Below are positions 1-13,658 of a stretch of DNA of 64,000 nucleotides, in pieces. The notes under the pieces are model-generated. The model made no database searches and had not been told where the DNA came from. It worked only from the letters and a program-made list of their open reading frames with translations. The position numbers and the translations under genes were made by a program. Position 1 is the stretch's first letter; every line of letters starts with the position of its first letter. Source of the DNA: an uncultured Acidimicrobiales bacterium (lineage in GTDB: Bacteria > Actinomycetota > Acidimicrobiia > Acidimicrobiales > Bin134); assembly GCA_951813325.1 (NCBI GenBank), contig OX638350.1:1537029-1601028 (forward strand). The letters are read 5' to 3'.

Positions 1-4832
<4,832 letters not shown>

Positions 4833-4919
4833 GCCACCAGTCTACCGACGCAAGTGACAGTTTGTTTTCACGACCTCGGGGGAGTGCAGGTGCTGGCTTA
4901 TTGTCGCGTCGGGCCCTGG

Positions 4920-5909
4920 TCAGGAGAAAGCAGTGGGATCAGCCATTCGGAGGAAGTCGTTTTCGTCGATGATCTCAATGGCCGCTCCTGAATCGTTGAG
5001 TTCGACTGCATTCCTCAGCTTGTTGGACATGCCATCAGTGCCGACTTTGCTGTAATCGGTCATACCTAACACCAGAAAGTGTATGCGCTTGGAAACCGAG
5101 TTGGATGGCTTGCCACCTGAGTTGACGGTGGCTTGATTTGCCGCATTACGTGTCATCGAATCCAAAGTGCCGGTGAAGGCAACACGCTTGCCGAATAGCG
5201 GGCCTTCAGGATCGATTTCATCAACGGTGGGTTCGATCTCTGATATCCGCACATCTGATCTAGACGAACTCGAAGGTCGACTTGCAGAATTGGAGAAGGG
5301 TGCATAGTTGTGAATTGACAACTGACCAATTCTGTAGCCCATAGCCTCGCACATTTCGAAGACACCACAGCTGTCGAGCTCGCACATGGTCAACAGCACT
5401 TTGGCGGCTGCACGAGCGTCTGACAGAGCATCATGATGATTGAGGTCAGCAATGCCCAGGGCATCACATACGTCTGGCAGTCGCCATGATCCAAGGTCGG
5501 GCCAACGACTACGCGCTAATCGGCATGTACACAGGAATGATGCATCCAGAGGTGTGTAATCGCAAAAGATCGCAGAGTGACGAATGACTGACATATCAAA
5601 TGGGGCATTGTGAGCCACAAGGACACGATCCCCGATCAAGTTGGCAGCTTGTGCCCAAACATCTCCAAAGGATGGCGCGTCCTCGGTATCGGCGGCGCTG
5701 ATCCCATGTAGAGAAGTGTTGAATCCGTCGTATTCGTTATATGGAGGCTGAATCAGCCAACTCCGCTCATCGACGATGTGTCCTGCATCAACCACTGCTA
5801 CCCCCAAAGCACAGGCGGAGGAACGTTGGGCAGTGGCAGTCTCGAAGTCGATGGCAGCGAAGGTGCAGTCTTGCTCCAGTCGACGCGCTTGGCTTGATCC
5901 GCTAGTCAC
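4920..5909 (-). CDS. DEDDh 3'-5' exonuclease (DNA polymerase III epsilon-like) with C-terminal BRCT domain
   Basis: The N-terminal exonuclease domain begins IDFET, giving the first acidic pair. AHNAPFD supplies the third acidic residue, and HHDALSDARA supplies the catalytic His and last Asp. From about residue 240 a BRCT domain starts with PLFGKRVAFTGTL and continues to the end. Free-standing epsilon-BRCT proteins are common in Actinobacteria and are thought to act in DNA repair or proofreading; the partner polymerase is not in the window. I chose the GTG at 5909 over the GTG at 5918 because a -10 box TAGAGT (5917-5922, complement) stands 7 nt upstream, the leaderless spacing used elsewhere here. 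It follows the HNH-ligase operon on the same strand and shares a BRCT with the ligase. Confidence 0.85.
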   Translation of the reverse strand: MTSGSSQARRLEQDCTFAAIDFETATAQRSSACALGVAVVDAGHIVDERSWLIQPPYNEYDGFNTSLHGISAADTEDAPSFGDVWAQAANLIGDRVLVAHNAPFDMSVIRHSAIFCDYTPLDASFLCTCRLARSRWPDLGSWRLPDVCDALGIADLNHHDALSDARAAAKVLLTMCELDSCGVFEMCEAMGYRIGQLSIHNYAPFSNSASRPSSSSRSDVRISEIEPTVDEIDPEGPLFGKRVAFTGTLDSMTRNAANQATVNSGGKPSNSVSKRIHFLVLGMTDYSKVGTDGMSNKLRNAVELNDSGAAIEIIDENDFLRMADPTAFS

Positions 5910-5963
5910 CTGTTGCACTCTAATGATGCACCGTCGGTGTCAAGCACAAACTTGCGGCCTCAG

Positions 5964-6884
5964 ATGAGTTTTCCAGTCGTCAAAAGTGCTGTAGTGGGGT
6001 GGGTGAGAGGTCTCTGGGGAGATCGGGCCTGGGTGTGGGTCGTGCGAGTGTGGTGGGCGGCGTTGCCGTTCACTGCGGGGCCGGTGTTGGCTGATGGGCT
6101 GCACGAGACGTCGGCGGCTTGGCGGTCAACGGCGTCGGTGGGGCTCTGGGTGCTGTGGGCCGGAGTGCTCGTGGGTTCCTTGCTGATTCACCCGGTGACG
6201 CTGGTTCTAGTCCGGCTGGCTTTGCCGGCCGCGGTGGCGGCTCTGTTGTGGGCCGGCAGGGGTGATGCTGACTGGGGTGAGGTTGCGCTGGTAGCGGCCA
6301 TCACTTCCGGGGTGGCCGCGGTTTCGCTGAGCGCGTCGGTGGGCCAGGTGTTTGTGAACGGTATTTCCTATGGTGACGAGATCCGCCTCCTGCTGCGACC
6401 GTCGGCGCTGCTGCTGGCCGGGCCGCTGCCTGCAACGGCCGCGATTGCGGTCGGCGGCACAGTCAGCGGACCCTTGCTGCTGGCGGCCGAGCAATGGGTA
6501 CTGGGAGCAGTCATCACGGCGGCAGGCGGGGCCCTGGCGGTGTTCGGGACCCGCTCGCTTTATTCTCTCACGAGGCGGTGGCTGGTATTTGTACCAGCCG
6601 GCGTCGTGCTCCACGACCACCTCGCGGTCCAAGATCCCGTATTGCTGCGTCGCCGTGCGGTGGCCGGCTTCGGGCCCGCTCGACAGGGATCCGAGGCCAT
6701 GGATCTCACCCAAGGAGCTGCTGGTCTGATAATGGAGCTGACAACAAACCAACCGGTAACCCTGTCCCCGCCGATCCGACGCCAGGGTTCGCCCGAAGAA
6801 GTCCAGGCCAGCGGCATCCTCATCGCCCCTACCCGACCCGGCTTTGCAGTGACCCTTGCCCGCCAGCGCCAGCTCATTTCTTGA
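5964..6884 (+). CDS. Hypothetical membrane protein
   Basis: About 306 residues that I do not recognise. Hydrophobic stretches at roughly residues 22-40, 55-85, 90-115, 140-165 and 170-190 suggest four to six membrane spans. A cytoplasmic-looking tail of about 110 residues follows, rich in Arg and Pro, beginning after SLTRRWLVFVPAGVVLHDHL. The tail contains LHDHLAVQDPVLLRRR and ends in a basic segment. The ATG at 5964 gives a short N-terminus (MSFPVVKS). It lies between divergent genes with no obvious operon partner. Opposite-strand frames overlap it, but its codon use and membrane pattern favour this frame. Confidence 0.7.
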   Translation: MSFPVVKSAVVGWVRGLWGDRAWVWVVRVWWAALPFTAGPVLADGLHETSAAWRSTASVGLWVLWAGVLVGSLLIHPVTLVLVRLALPAAVAALLWAGRGDADWGEVALVAAITSGVAAVSLSASVGQVFVNGISYGDEIRLLLRPSALLLAGPLPATAAIAVGGTVSGPLLLAAEQWVLGAVITAAGGALAVFGTRSLYSLTRRWLVFVPAGVVLHDHLAVQDPVLLRRRAVAGFGPARQGSEAMDLTQGAAGLIMELTTNQPVTLSPPIRRQGSPEEVQASGILIAPTRPGFAVTLARQRQLIS

Positions 6885-6908
6885 GCCCCTGAGCGGCGAC
6901 AAAACTTT

Positions 6909-6934
6909 GGAACTAAGATTCCGAGCGCTTAAGC
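6909..6934 (+). promoter_or_regulatory. Possible operator upstream of the catabolic operon
   Basis: Two small palindromes lie in the 70-nt leader of the operon: GGAA-N6-TTCC (6909-6922) and GCTTAAGC (6927-6934). The operon ends with a MarR-type regulator gene, and such regulators bind palindromes near their own promoters. A link is inference; no promoter boxes were convincing. Confidence 0.3.
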
Positions 6935-6955
6935 AAATGAGGGGGAGGGATGAGC

Positions 6956-7435
6956 ATGGCGAGTCAGTTCACTGATGCCGAGTTCTCCGAACACGTCCAG
7001 AGGTACGGAAGCAAGGAACTGGACTGGGAGCCTTTTGCCGCTCAGGGAGATCTGAAGGAAGAGTACCGGCGGGCCCATGTCCGAATGGTGGGGGCGAGCA
7101 TCACTGGCAAGCACTACGAGCCCGGAACCGTGACGGCCAACAATTTCACATTGTCGGTGATGATGATGCCCCCTGGTGCAGAGGCCCCGTCGCATGCCCA
7201 CGAGGTAGAAGAGGTCTTCTTCGTGGTCAAGGGAGAACTCACTGCTTGGTGGGAGGATGACGACGGGAGGATCGTCGATACGGTCCTGAAAGAACGGGAG
7301 ATGATCTGCAGTCCAGCCGGGATCATGCACGGTCTGCGCAACCACACCGATGAGGAAGCTTTGGTGCAGGTGGTCATAGGAGCCGGTCGCCCGCAGAAGC
7401 CCACTTATCTCGACTCCACTCTTACCAACCTTTGA
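6956..7435 (+). CDS. Cupin-domain protein
   Basis: A 159-residue single-domain cupin. The metal-binding motif 1 is visible as PSHAHEVEEVFFVVKGE, with the two His and Glu ligands, and motif 2 as PAGIMHGLRNH. Cupins of this type are small metal-dependent enzymes or sugar/acid-binding proteins; the substrate is unknown. I start at the second ATG (6956) because the strong Shine-Dalgarno GGGGAGGG (6942-6949) abuts the first ATG at 6950 but is 6 nt from this one. It is the first gene of the 6.9-21.6 kb operon. Confidence 0.82.
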   Translation: MASQFTDAEFSEHVQRYGSKELDWEPFAAQGDLKEEYRRAHVRMVGASITGKHYEPGTVTANNFTLSVMMMPPGAEAPSHAHEVEEVFFVVKGELTAWWEDDDGRIVDTVLKEREMICSPAGIMHGLRNHTDEEALVQVVIGAGRPQKPTYLDSTLTNL

Positions 7436-7442
7436 GGCGCCC

Positions 7443-8210
7443 GTGAATCTGGGAGAGATGAGCTGGACGGCACTGCGTGAGCGGCTCAAGCAGGGCCCGT
7501 TAGATGTGGTGATCCCTCTGGGCGCTCTCGAGCAGCACGGTCCTCATCTTCCCCTGGACACCGACGCCCTCATCGCCGAGGCAGTGGCCGACCGAGCGGC
7601 CCATAGGGCGGGGGAGTGCGTGGTAGCCCCTTGCGCCCCCGTGGGCGCCTCCAGCCACCATCTGGCATTTCCCGGCACAGCCAGCCTGAGCGACAAGACC
7701 CTCATGAGCGTGATTGTCGAGGTGGTCCAAACGCTGCTCGGCCACGGTTTCCGGGGCGCCTATCTGGTGACCGGCCATGCTGGGAACGTTGGGGCGATGG
7801 CCGCGGTCATGGCTGAGTTGGATTCCGCCGTACGGAGCCGGGTGGTGTCGTTCGACGACTGGCCCGCCCAAAGGGATGCCGTTCATAGGGTGGCCGAGGA
7901 TCAGCTTGGATTGGACCGTGAACTGGTGGGAACCCACGGCGGGCACTTCGAGACCAGCATCATGCTGGCCATCGCCCCCGGCCGGGTGGACATGTCGTCG
8001 GCGGTCATCGGCCATGTGGGGCCGGCACCCTCGGCCAGCGCCAAGCTGCGCTCTGAGGGCATGACCGCCCTTTCCCCTGTCGGCGTCATCGGCGATCCCC
8101 GCGGGGCGACGGCGGACGCCGGAGAGCTCTATCTCGACGCATTGGTCGATTTGGTAGTCGAGGGCATCGAAGCCCACCGCAGGCGGACGCAGCCGCGGGT
8201 GGCCCGATGA
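7443..8210 (+). CDS. Creatininase-family amidohydrolase
   Basis: A 255-residue member of the creatininase/creatinine amidohydrolase family, the same fold as MftE and FAPy deformylase. The metal site is seen as GALEQHGPHLPLDTD, GHAGN replaces the more usual G-G-N loop, and the late acidic ligand region is HGGHFETS. These enzymes hydrolyse cyclic amides or N-terminal amide bonds with two metals. Start is GTG at 7443, 7 nt after the cupin stop; its stop overlaps the permease start as ATGA. Mycofactocin maturation was considered because of the MftE relationship, but no mftA/B/C is nearby. In this operon it more likely opens a ring amide or lactam in the imported substrate. Confidence 0.88.
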   Translation: MNLGEMSWTALRERLKQGPLDVVIPLGALEQHGPHLPLDTDALIAEAVADRAAHRAGECVVAPCAPVGASSHHLAFPGTASLSDKTLMSVIVEVVQTLLGHGFRGAYLVTGHAGNVGAMAAVMAELDSAVRSRVVSFDDWPAQRDAVHRVAEDQLGLDRELVGTHGGHFETSIMLAIAPGRVDMSSAVIGHVGPAPSASAKLRSEGMTALSPVGVIGDPRGATADAGELYLDALVDLVVEGIEAHRRRTQPRVAR

Positions 8211-9352
8211 CCCAGCCCACGGCCACCATCGGCTGGGACAGGATCCGGGTCGCCATTCCCCGGGTGGTGGAGGCCGGGTTCGCGATGTTCGCGGTTCTCG
8301 TTCTGGGCGCGGTGATGACCGTCAAATCCGACGTGTTCTTGACCACCGGGAATCTCCAGAACATCCTGCTGCAAACCTCGTTCTTGGCCTGCGCGGCGTT
8401 CGGGATGACCTTGGTGATCATCGCCGCCGAACTTGACTTGTCCCAAGGGTCGGTGTTGGCCCTGATCGGAGTGGTGGCAGCCGAGACCATGGTGCGGAAC
8501 AACAGCATCGCGCTGGGACTGCTGGCCGGCGCGGGCGTGGGCATTGCCGCCGGGCTGTTCAACGGGCTCATCACCGCGGTGCTGAAAGTCCCTTCGTTCA
8601 TCACCACCTTGGGACTTTTGATCATGGCAAGGGGCCTGGCGCGGGAGATCACTGCGGGCAACACTGTGGGCAACCTCCCCGGGGGCTGGAAAGCGTGGTG
8701 GAGTGGGGAGTTCATCGGCCTGCGGATGCCCATTTGGGTGGCGCTGGGCCTCGGTGTGGTCTACCACGTGCTCTTGCGCTATTCCCGGTTCGGACTGCGG
8801 ATCTACGCAGTCGGGGGCAACGCCGAAGCAGCCCGCCGAGCTGGCATCAACGTCACGCGAGTGCGGGTCACCGTCTTTGTGCTGGGGGGCTTGGCCGTCG
8901 CCATCGGCGGGTTCACGTTGCTGGGCCGGGTCAATGTCGGCCAGCCCAATGCTGCGGTGCTCACCGAGCTGTACGCGGTGGCCGCCGTCGTGCTGGGCGG
9001 CACCAACCTGTTCGGTGGACGAGGTTCGATTCCCCGCACTCTGGCCGGCGTTCTGCTGATCGGAGTGATCCGCAACAGCCTCAACCTGCTCAATGTGTCG
9101 TCCAACATGCAAGACGTGTGGCTGGGAGTCGTGTTCGTATTGGCCATGACGTCACAGTTCTTGCGCCGATACCTGGAGCGGTGGGCTAATCGAAGCGAGG
9201 ACACCGCCATAGAAATCGAAGTCGACCACGAGCTCGACGAAGAACTCCGCGCCATCGAGCGGGCCGAGCAATCGGCCCGACCGGGCGAACAAGAACTCCA
9301 AGACGCCGAGCGGGCCGAGCAATCGGCCGGAGCGACGTCGGAGCAAACATGA
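8207..9352 (+). CDS. ABC transporter permease, ribose/xylose type
   Basis: Inner-membrane permease of the RbsC family, with eight or more hydrophobic helices between residues 20 and 325. It carries the family pattern AELDLSQGSVLALIG near residue 80 and GRGSIPRTLAGVLLIGVI near residue 270. The C-terminal 50 residues are an unusual charged tail in which ERAEQSA occurs twice, encoded by a 21-bp near-identical direct repeat at about 9255 and 9307. ATG overlaps the creatininase stop. The partner binding protein is next, while the single-domain ATPase is 8 kb downstream in the same operon. Confidence 0.92.
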   Translation: MTQPTATIGWDRIRVAIPRVVEAGFAMFAVLVLGAVMTVKSDVFLTTGNLQNILLQTSFLACAAFGMTLVIIAAELDLSQGSVLALIGVVAAETMVRNNSIALGLLAGAGVGIAAGLFNGLITAVLKVPSFITTLGLLIMARGLAREITAGNTVGNLPGGWKAWWSGEFIGLRMPIWVALGLGVVYHVLLRYSRFGLRIYAVGGNAEAARRAGINVTRVRVTVFVLGGLAVAIGGFTLLGRVNVGQPNAAVLTELYAVAAVVLGGTNLFGGRGSIPRTLAGVLLIGVIRNSLNLLNVSSNMQDVWLGVVFVLAMTSQFLRRYLERWANRSEDTAIEIEVDHELDEELRAIERAEQSARPGEQELQDAERAEQSAGATSEQT

Positions 9353-9371
9353 ATACCCGGAGGGGAACACA

Positions 9372-10439
9372 ATGAAAACCAAGAACCTGCTATTCAAACT
9401 GCTGGCACTTCTGCTGGCCTTCGGGCTGGCAGCAGGGGGGTGCGGCAACGACGATGACGACGCAGAGTCGGCGCCGCCGGCTACCGAGGCGCCTACTGCG
9501 GCGCCGACTGAGATGCCCGCTGAGGTACCCGAACCCGATGACGGCATGGATGGGGAGTGTATGGAAACCTACGAGGTGCGGTACGCCAATCTGGCCACCT
9601 TCATCTTGTATTTCCGCGACCTAGAAGCCGGTCTCTCGGACTTCGGCGCCGAGAACTGCTGGAATTTCTCCGCCGCTGATGCGGCCTACGTGATCGAAGA
9701 TCAGGTCGCCCAGATCGAAGACTTCGTGACCCAGGGGGTGGATCTCATCATCGCATCGCCAGGCGACCGCCAAGCGCTGATTCCGGCCTATGAGGTTGCC
9801 GGGGCCGCGGGCATCCCCATGCTGTCCACTGGCGACAGCGTGCAGCAGGCCGCCCCAGAGATCGGGTTCATCGGCACTGATTGGGGCGTTGAAGGCACCA
9901 AGCAGAGCGAGTGGATGGTCGATCAGCTTGATGGATCTGGCAAGATCGCCCGCATCGGCGGTCCGGGCGCCAGCGAGTATGTGGAAAAGCGCCGCGATGG
10001 GTTTGAGGAGGTCATGGCGGCCAATGCCGGCATCGAAGTGGTGTTCAACCAGAGTGCCAACAGCTTCACTACTGAAGAGGGTCTCCGCTTGGCCCAAGAC
10101 GCGTTGACTGCCAATCCCGACCTAGACGGAATATGGGCCGACAGCGATGCACTGGCATTGGGCGCGGCGATAGCGGTGGAAGAGGCGGGCATCGACCATG
10201 CCGACATCCTCATCAGCGGCACCGACGGCGAGCCGGCGGTGTTTGATCAGATCCGGTCTGGAACCGGTGTCGACATGACCATCGCCTTGCGGGGCTATCA
10301 GTGGGGTTGGCAGACTGCTGAGGTTGCCCACCAGTACCTGACCGCCGGCAGCACCGGCCAGGGCTACTTCATCCAGGCGCCCACGTTCGTGGTGGATGCC
10401 GACACCATCGAAGGCATGACCAACGCCGATCTCCGATAG
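9372..10439 (+). CDS. Sugar-type periplasmic binding lipoprotein
   Basis: A 355-residue type I periplasmic binding protein (RbsB-like). The signal peptide MKTKNLLFKLLALLLAFGLA ends in AAGGC, so the cysteine at about residue 24 is the likely lipid anchor. An Asp/Pro/Thr-rich linker follows to about residue 55, then the two-lobe ligand-binding fold, including DLIIASPGDRQALIPAYE, IGFIGTDWG and ADSDALALGAAIAVEEAG. A good Shine-Dalgarno (GGAGGGG) precedes the ATG. It captures the substrate for the permease just upstream. The ligand cannot be read from the sequence; sugars, polyols and rhizopine-like inositols are all carried by this family. Confidence 0.9.
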   Translation: MKTKNLLFKLLALLLAFGLAAGGCGNDDDDAESAPPATEAPTAAPTEMPAEVPEPDDGMDGECMETYEVRYANLATFILYFRDLEAGLSDFGAENCWNFSAADAAYVIEDQVAQIEDFVTQGVDLIIASPGDRQALIPAYEVAGAAGIPMLSTGDSVQQAAPEIGFIGTDWGVEGTKQSEWMVDQLDGSGKIARIGGPGASEYVEKRRDGFEEVMAANAGIEVVFNQSANSFTTEEGLRLAQDALTANPDLDGIWADSDALALGAAIAVEEAGIDHADILISGTDGEPAVFDQIRSGTGVDMTIALRGYQWGWQTAEVAHQYLTAGSTGQGYFIQAPTFVVDADTIEGMTNADLR

Positions 10440-10472
10440 GAGTTGTCTCCCTTCGGACTTTCGAGAGCGAAC

Positions 10473-12083
10473 ATGACCTTTCGGGCCGACGTCTTGATCA
10501 TCGGCGCCGGTGCCTCCGGCGGGGTGGCGGCGCGCCACCTGGCCGAGCACGGCTTCGACGTGGTCTGCCTCGAGCAGGGCGATTGGCCCGATAGGTCTTC
10601 GTTCCCCGGCACCCGGCCTGACTGGGAGCTAGCCATCCGCAGAGACTGGGCCATGAGCCCAAATGTGCGGAATCGACCGGAGGACTATCCCGTGGTCCAT
10701 GACAACTCGGATATCGAGCCCCTCATGTACAACGCGGTGGGGGGCAGCATGATCATCTACGCGGGGACGTGGCCGCGGATGCTCCCATCGGATCTGCGGG
10801 TGCGAACCCTGGACGGCGTGGCCGATGACTGGCCTATCGCCTACCGGGATCTGGTTCCATACTACGACGCCATCGACCGCCAGATCGGTGTGTCCGGCCT
10901 GGCCGGCGACCCGGCCTACCCGCCCCATGACGACTATCCGCTGCCGCCGCTGCCCCTGGGCGTGGCCGGAGGGCGGGTGGCCGAGGGGCACAACCGGCTG
11001 GGGTGGCACTGGTGGCCCGAGCCCAATGCCATCTTGTCGGCCCCCTATGACGGAAGGCGGCCATGCGTTCAGCGGGGAGTGTGCACCTCGGGATGTGCCG
11101 AGGGGGCCAAGGCCTCCACCGATCTGACTCACTGGCCCAAAGCAACCGCCGCCGGGGCTCGACTCATCACCGGGGCCCGGGTCAGCCGAATCACCATCGG
11201 GCCTCAGGGCTTGGCCACTGGGGCCGTGTGGCTGGACAGCGCCAGCGTCGAGCACCATCAGGAAGCCGACGTGGTGATCCTGGCGGCCAATGCAGTGGGC
11301 ACAGCCCGCTTGCTGCTGCTGTCAGCCGACGAGCGCTACTGTCCCGATGGGTTGGCCAACTCCAGCGGACTCGTCGGCCGGCGCTTGATGATGCACCCGT
11401 TCTCCGTGGTCACCGGGTGGTGGGACGACCAGGTGGAGGGCTGGCAAGGCCATTTCGGGGCCAGCATCACCAGCTACGAGTTCTACGAGACCGATCCCAG
11501 CCGGGAGTTCGTACGAGGGGCCAAGTGGGCGCTCTCGCCGGTCGGCGGCCCCCTCAACCATATCCTGCCTATGCGGGCGGGCAATGAGGTGTGGGGCCCC
11601 GATCACCATGCCCTCATGGGCCGGACTTTCGGTCGGGGAGCGAGCTGGGCCATATTCGGCGAGGATCTCCCCGAGGAGTCCAACCGCGTGGACCTAGACC
11701 CGGATCGCACCGACAGCCACGGCATTCCCGCACCCCGGGTGGGCTATCGGATCTCCGACCACTCGCGGCGGCTCATGGCTTACCAGGAGGACCGGGCCAC
11801 CGAATCCCTGGAGGCATCGGGGTGCCAGGAGACCGCGGTGGCCAGCATGATCCCCTATTCGGGATGGCACCTCATGGGGACCGCCCGGATGGGAGACGAT
11901 CCGGCTTCCTCGGTGGTCAACTCCCGCCAGCAGGCCCATGACGTGGCCAACCTGTACATCGCCGACGCCAGCGTGTTCGTGACCAGCTCCGGGGTCAACC
12001 CCACTTGCACCATCACCGCTCTGGCGCTGCGAACCGCTGATCTGCTGGTTCAGCGCCGACGCGAGCAGAAGGTCCCGGCATGA
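10473..12083 (+). CDS. GMC-family FAD oxidoreductase (large subunit)
   Basis: A flavoprotein of 536 residues with the FAD-binding dinucleotide fold at the start (VLIIGAGASGGVAARHLAEHG). The ATH-type substrate segment is replaced by NAVGGSMIIYAGTWPRM, there is a cysteine-rich turn VQRGVCTSGCAEGAKAS, and the C-terminal catalytic region contains SGWHLMGTARMG and SSGVNPTCTITALALRTAD. The pattern matches the large subunits of bacterial sugar/polyol dehydrogenases such as gluconate 2-dehydrogenase, which pass electrons to a quinone or cytochrome. The next gene encodes a matching small subunit with ATGA overlap. I chose ATG 10473 over TTG 10443 because the protein then begins at the FAD fold. Confidence 0.88.
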   Translation: MTFRADVLIIGAGASGGVAARHLAEHGFDVVCLEQGDWPDRSSFPGTRPDWELAIRRDWAMSPNVRNRPEDYPVVHDNSDIEPLMYNAVGGSMIIYAGTWPRMLPSDLRVRTLDGVADDWPIAYRDLVPYYDAIDRQIGVSGLAGDPAYPPHDDYPLPPLPLGVAGGRVAEGHNRLGWHWWPEPNAILSAPYDGRRPCVQRGVCTSGCAEGAKASTDLTHWPKATAAGARLITGARVSRITIGPQGLATGAVWLDSASVEHHQEADVVILAANAVGTARLLLLSADERYCPDGLANSSGLVGRRLMMHPFSVVTGWWDDQVEGWQGHFGASITSYEFYETDPSREFVRGAKWALSPVGGPLNHILPMRAGNEVWGPDHHALMGRTFGRGASWAIFGEDLPEESNRVDLDPDRTDSHGIPAPRVGYRISDHSRRLMAYQEDRATESLEASGCQETAVASMIPYSGWHLMGTARMGDDPASSVVNSRQQAHDVANLYIADASVFVTSSGVNPTCTITALALRTADLLVQRRREQKVPA

Positions 12084-12517
12084 CCGCCGCCGACCGCAGC
12101 AGCGCGGTTGTCGACATTGCCCGTTTGGAAGAGCTGGCTGACATCATGTTGCCCGCAGCCCACGGGATGCCCTCGGCCTCAGAAGCGGGGGCGGTGAGCC
12201 TCTATATCGACGAAGTGCTGGGCTGGCGCTCCGATCTGCGCCAACCCTTGGCCGAGGCGCTGGCCGCGCTCGATCCGACAACGTTCACCGTAGAGGCGCT
12301 GTCGGCCTTCCTCTCAGAGGATGAAGCCGCCTACGCCGCCCTCACCACCGTAGTGGCGGCCTGCTACTACCTCAGCCCAGTGGTGCGCGACCGGATCGGC
12401 TACCCGGGCCAGGTGGCCAAGACATACGATCCTTTCGCCTATACCGAGTGGGTGGCTGATGGATTGCTCGACCCAGTGGTCGAACGGGGTCCGATCTGGC
12501 GAGAGGCCCCGGGATGA
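12080..12517 (+). CDS. Gluconate 2-dehydrogenase subunit 3-like protein
   Basis: A 145-residue small subunit of the Gluconate_2-dh3 family. The recognisable region is the C-terminal part, YYLSPVVRDRIGYPGQ followed by KTYDP, after an N-terminal LADIMLPA segment. In known complexes this subunit is needed for assembly or export of the flavin subunit and often carries a Tat signal; no Tat signal is seen here, so the pair may work in the cytoplasm. It is coupled to the GMC gene by ATGA. Together they would oxidise a hydroxyl group of the imported compound. Confidence 0.82.
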   Translation: MTAADRSSAVVDIARLEELADIMLPAAHGMPSASEAGAVSLYIDEVLGWRSDLRQPLAEALAALDPTTFTVEALSAFLSEDEAAYAALTTVVAACYYLSPVVRDRIGYPGQVAKTYDPFAYTEWVADGLLDPVVERGPIWREAPG

Positions 12518-12569
12518 TTTGGGCAGCGCCGGTGAATCGGGAGGGCAGAGCGGCAGTGGGGCAGTCAAG

Positions 12570-13658
12570 ATGAGCCGGGCAGTCGTCTTGTCCGACTACG
12601 CCCGGGGACCTGCGGTCGAACGCCTGGAGCTGGGACCGGTCTTGCCGGGGGGTGCCCTGGTAAGAATTGACGCTGCCACGGTGTGCGGAACCGATGTCCA
12701 CATCTCCGACGGCGTGTTCGAGCACCTGGCCCGTCTGCCGCTGGTGATGGGTCACGAGGGCACCGGCACGGTGCTGGAACTGGGTGCGGGCACAGACCGG
12801 GACGCGCGGGGCCAGCCGCTGCAATCGGGCGACCGCATCGTGTGGGCCCACAATTGGTGCGGACGATGCTATTTCTGCGCGGTGGCCAAGCAGCCAACCC
12901 TTTGCGAGAACACCATGGGCTATGGGTGGGGCCCTTACCAAAAGGGGGCCGTCAACGGAACATTCTCCGAGCATCTTCACGTGGCGCCCGACTCTCGGGT
13001 GCTGCGGGTGCCCGACCGGGTGTCCAGTCCGCTGGCATCAGCAGCCACCTGCGCCCTCCGCACGGTCATGCACGCCCTTGATCGCCTGTCCCGCATCCGC
13101 TTCAGTGACACCGTGGCCGTGCTCGGCGCCGGCCCCGTGGGCGTCTTGTGCGCAGCGGCGGCCCTGCATAGCGGTGCCCATCAGGTGATCCTCATCGGCG
13201 CGCCCGCCTCCCGTCTGGCGGCCACGGAGAGATGGGATCTCTCCGCTCGGATCGATATCGACGACACCGAGCCTGACCAGCGGATAGAGGCGGTTCGCAG
13301 CCTCACCGACGGGCGAGGCGCCGACGTGGTATTCGAGTGTGCCGGGCCCCCCGATGCCTTCACCGAGGGAATGGAGATGGTGCGGGCCGGTGGGGCGTTC
13401 ATGGTTATTGGCCAGGCCCACGGCCAGACGGTGCCGGTGCCGACCACGGCCATGAAGGTGCGCCAGCTCACGGTGCGCACCTCGCTGTCGGCCGACATTT
13501 CCCACTTCCACGACGCCCTTCAGTTCCTCGACCGACATGGCGATGCGCTCGGCCTGGAGTCAGTGGTGTGTTCGAACACCTATACGCTGGAACAGGTACA
13601 CGATGCCCTGGCCTCGATGCGGGCTGGATCCGAGATGAAGCCGGTGATCGTCCCATGA
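12570..13658 (+). CDS. Zinc-dependent alcohol/polyol dehydrogenase (MDR family)
   Basis: A 362-residue medium-chain dehydrogenase. The catalytic zinc ligands are in TVCGTD and GHEGTG. The structural zinc loop is CGRCYFC followed by a Cys eight residues on, with the C-x2-C-x2-C-x7-C spacing. The nucleotide fold is VAVLGAGPVGVLCAAAAL. It oxidises a secondary alcohol or polyol with NAD(P)+. I start at ATG 12570 (MSRAVVLSDYARGP), as the in-frame upstream extension overlaps the previous gene and looks non-coding. The stop overlaps the aldehyde dehydrogenase start as ATGA. Sorbitol- and threonine-dehydrogenase-like members are its nearest functional analogues. Confidence 0.88.
   Translation: MSRAVVLSDYARGPAVERLELGPVLPGGALVRIDAATVCGTDVHISDGVFEHLARLPLVMGHEGTGTVLELGAGTDRDARGQPLQSGDRIVWAHNWCGRCYFCAVAKQPTLCENTMGYGWGPYQKGAVNGTFSEHLHVAPDSRVLRVPDRVSSPLASAATCALRTVMHALDRLSRIRFSDTVAVLGAGPVGVLCAAAALHSGAHQVILIGAPASRLAATERWDLSARIDIDDTEPDQRIEAVRSLTDGRGADVVFECAGPPDAFTEGMEMVRAGGAFMVIGQAHGQTVPVPTTAMKVRQLTVRTSLSADISHFHDALQFLDRHGDALGLESVVCSNTYTLEQVHDALASMRAGSEMKPVIVP

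Noticed and set aside
7443-8210. Mycofactocin cluster (creatininase gene as mftE)
   Set aside because: No mftA precursor, mftB/C radical SAM or mftD/F genes nearby; the GMC gene pairs with gluconate-dehydrogenase subunit 3 instead.
10443-10472. TTG start for the GMC oxidoreductase
   Set aside because: The extra ten residues do not fit the family start; ATG 10473 begins just before the FAD motif.
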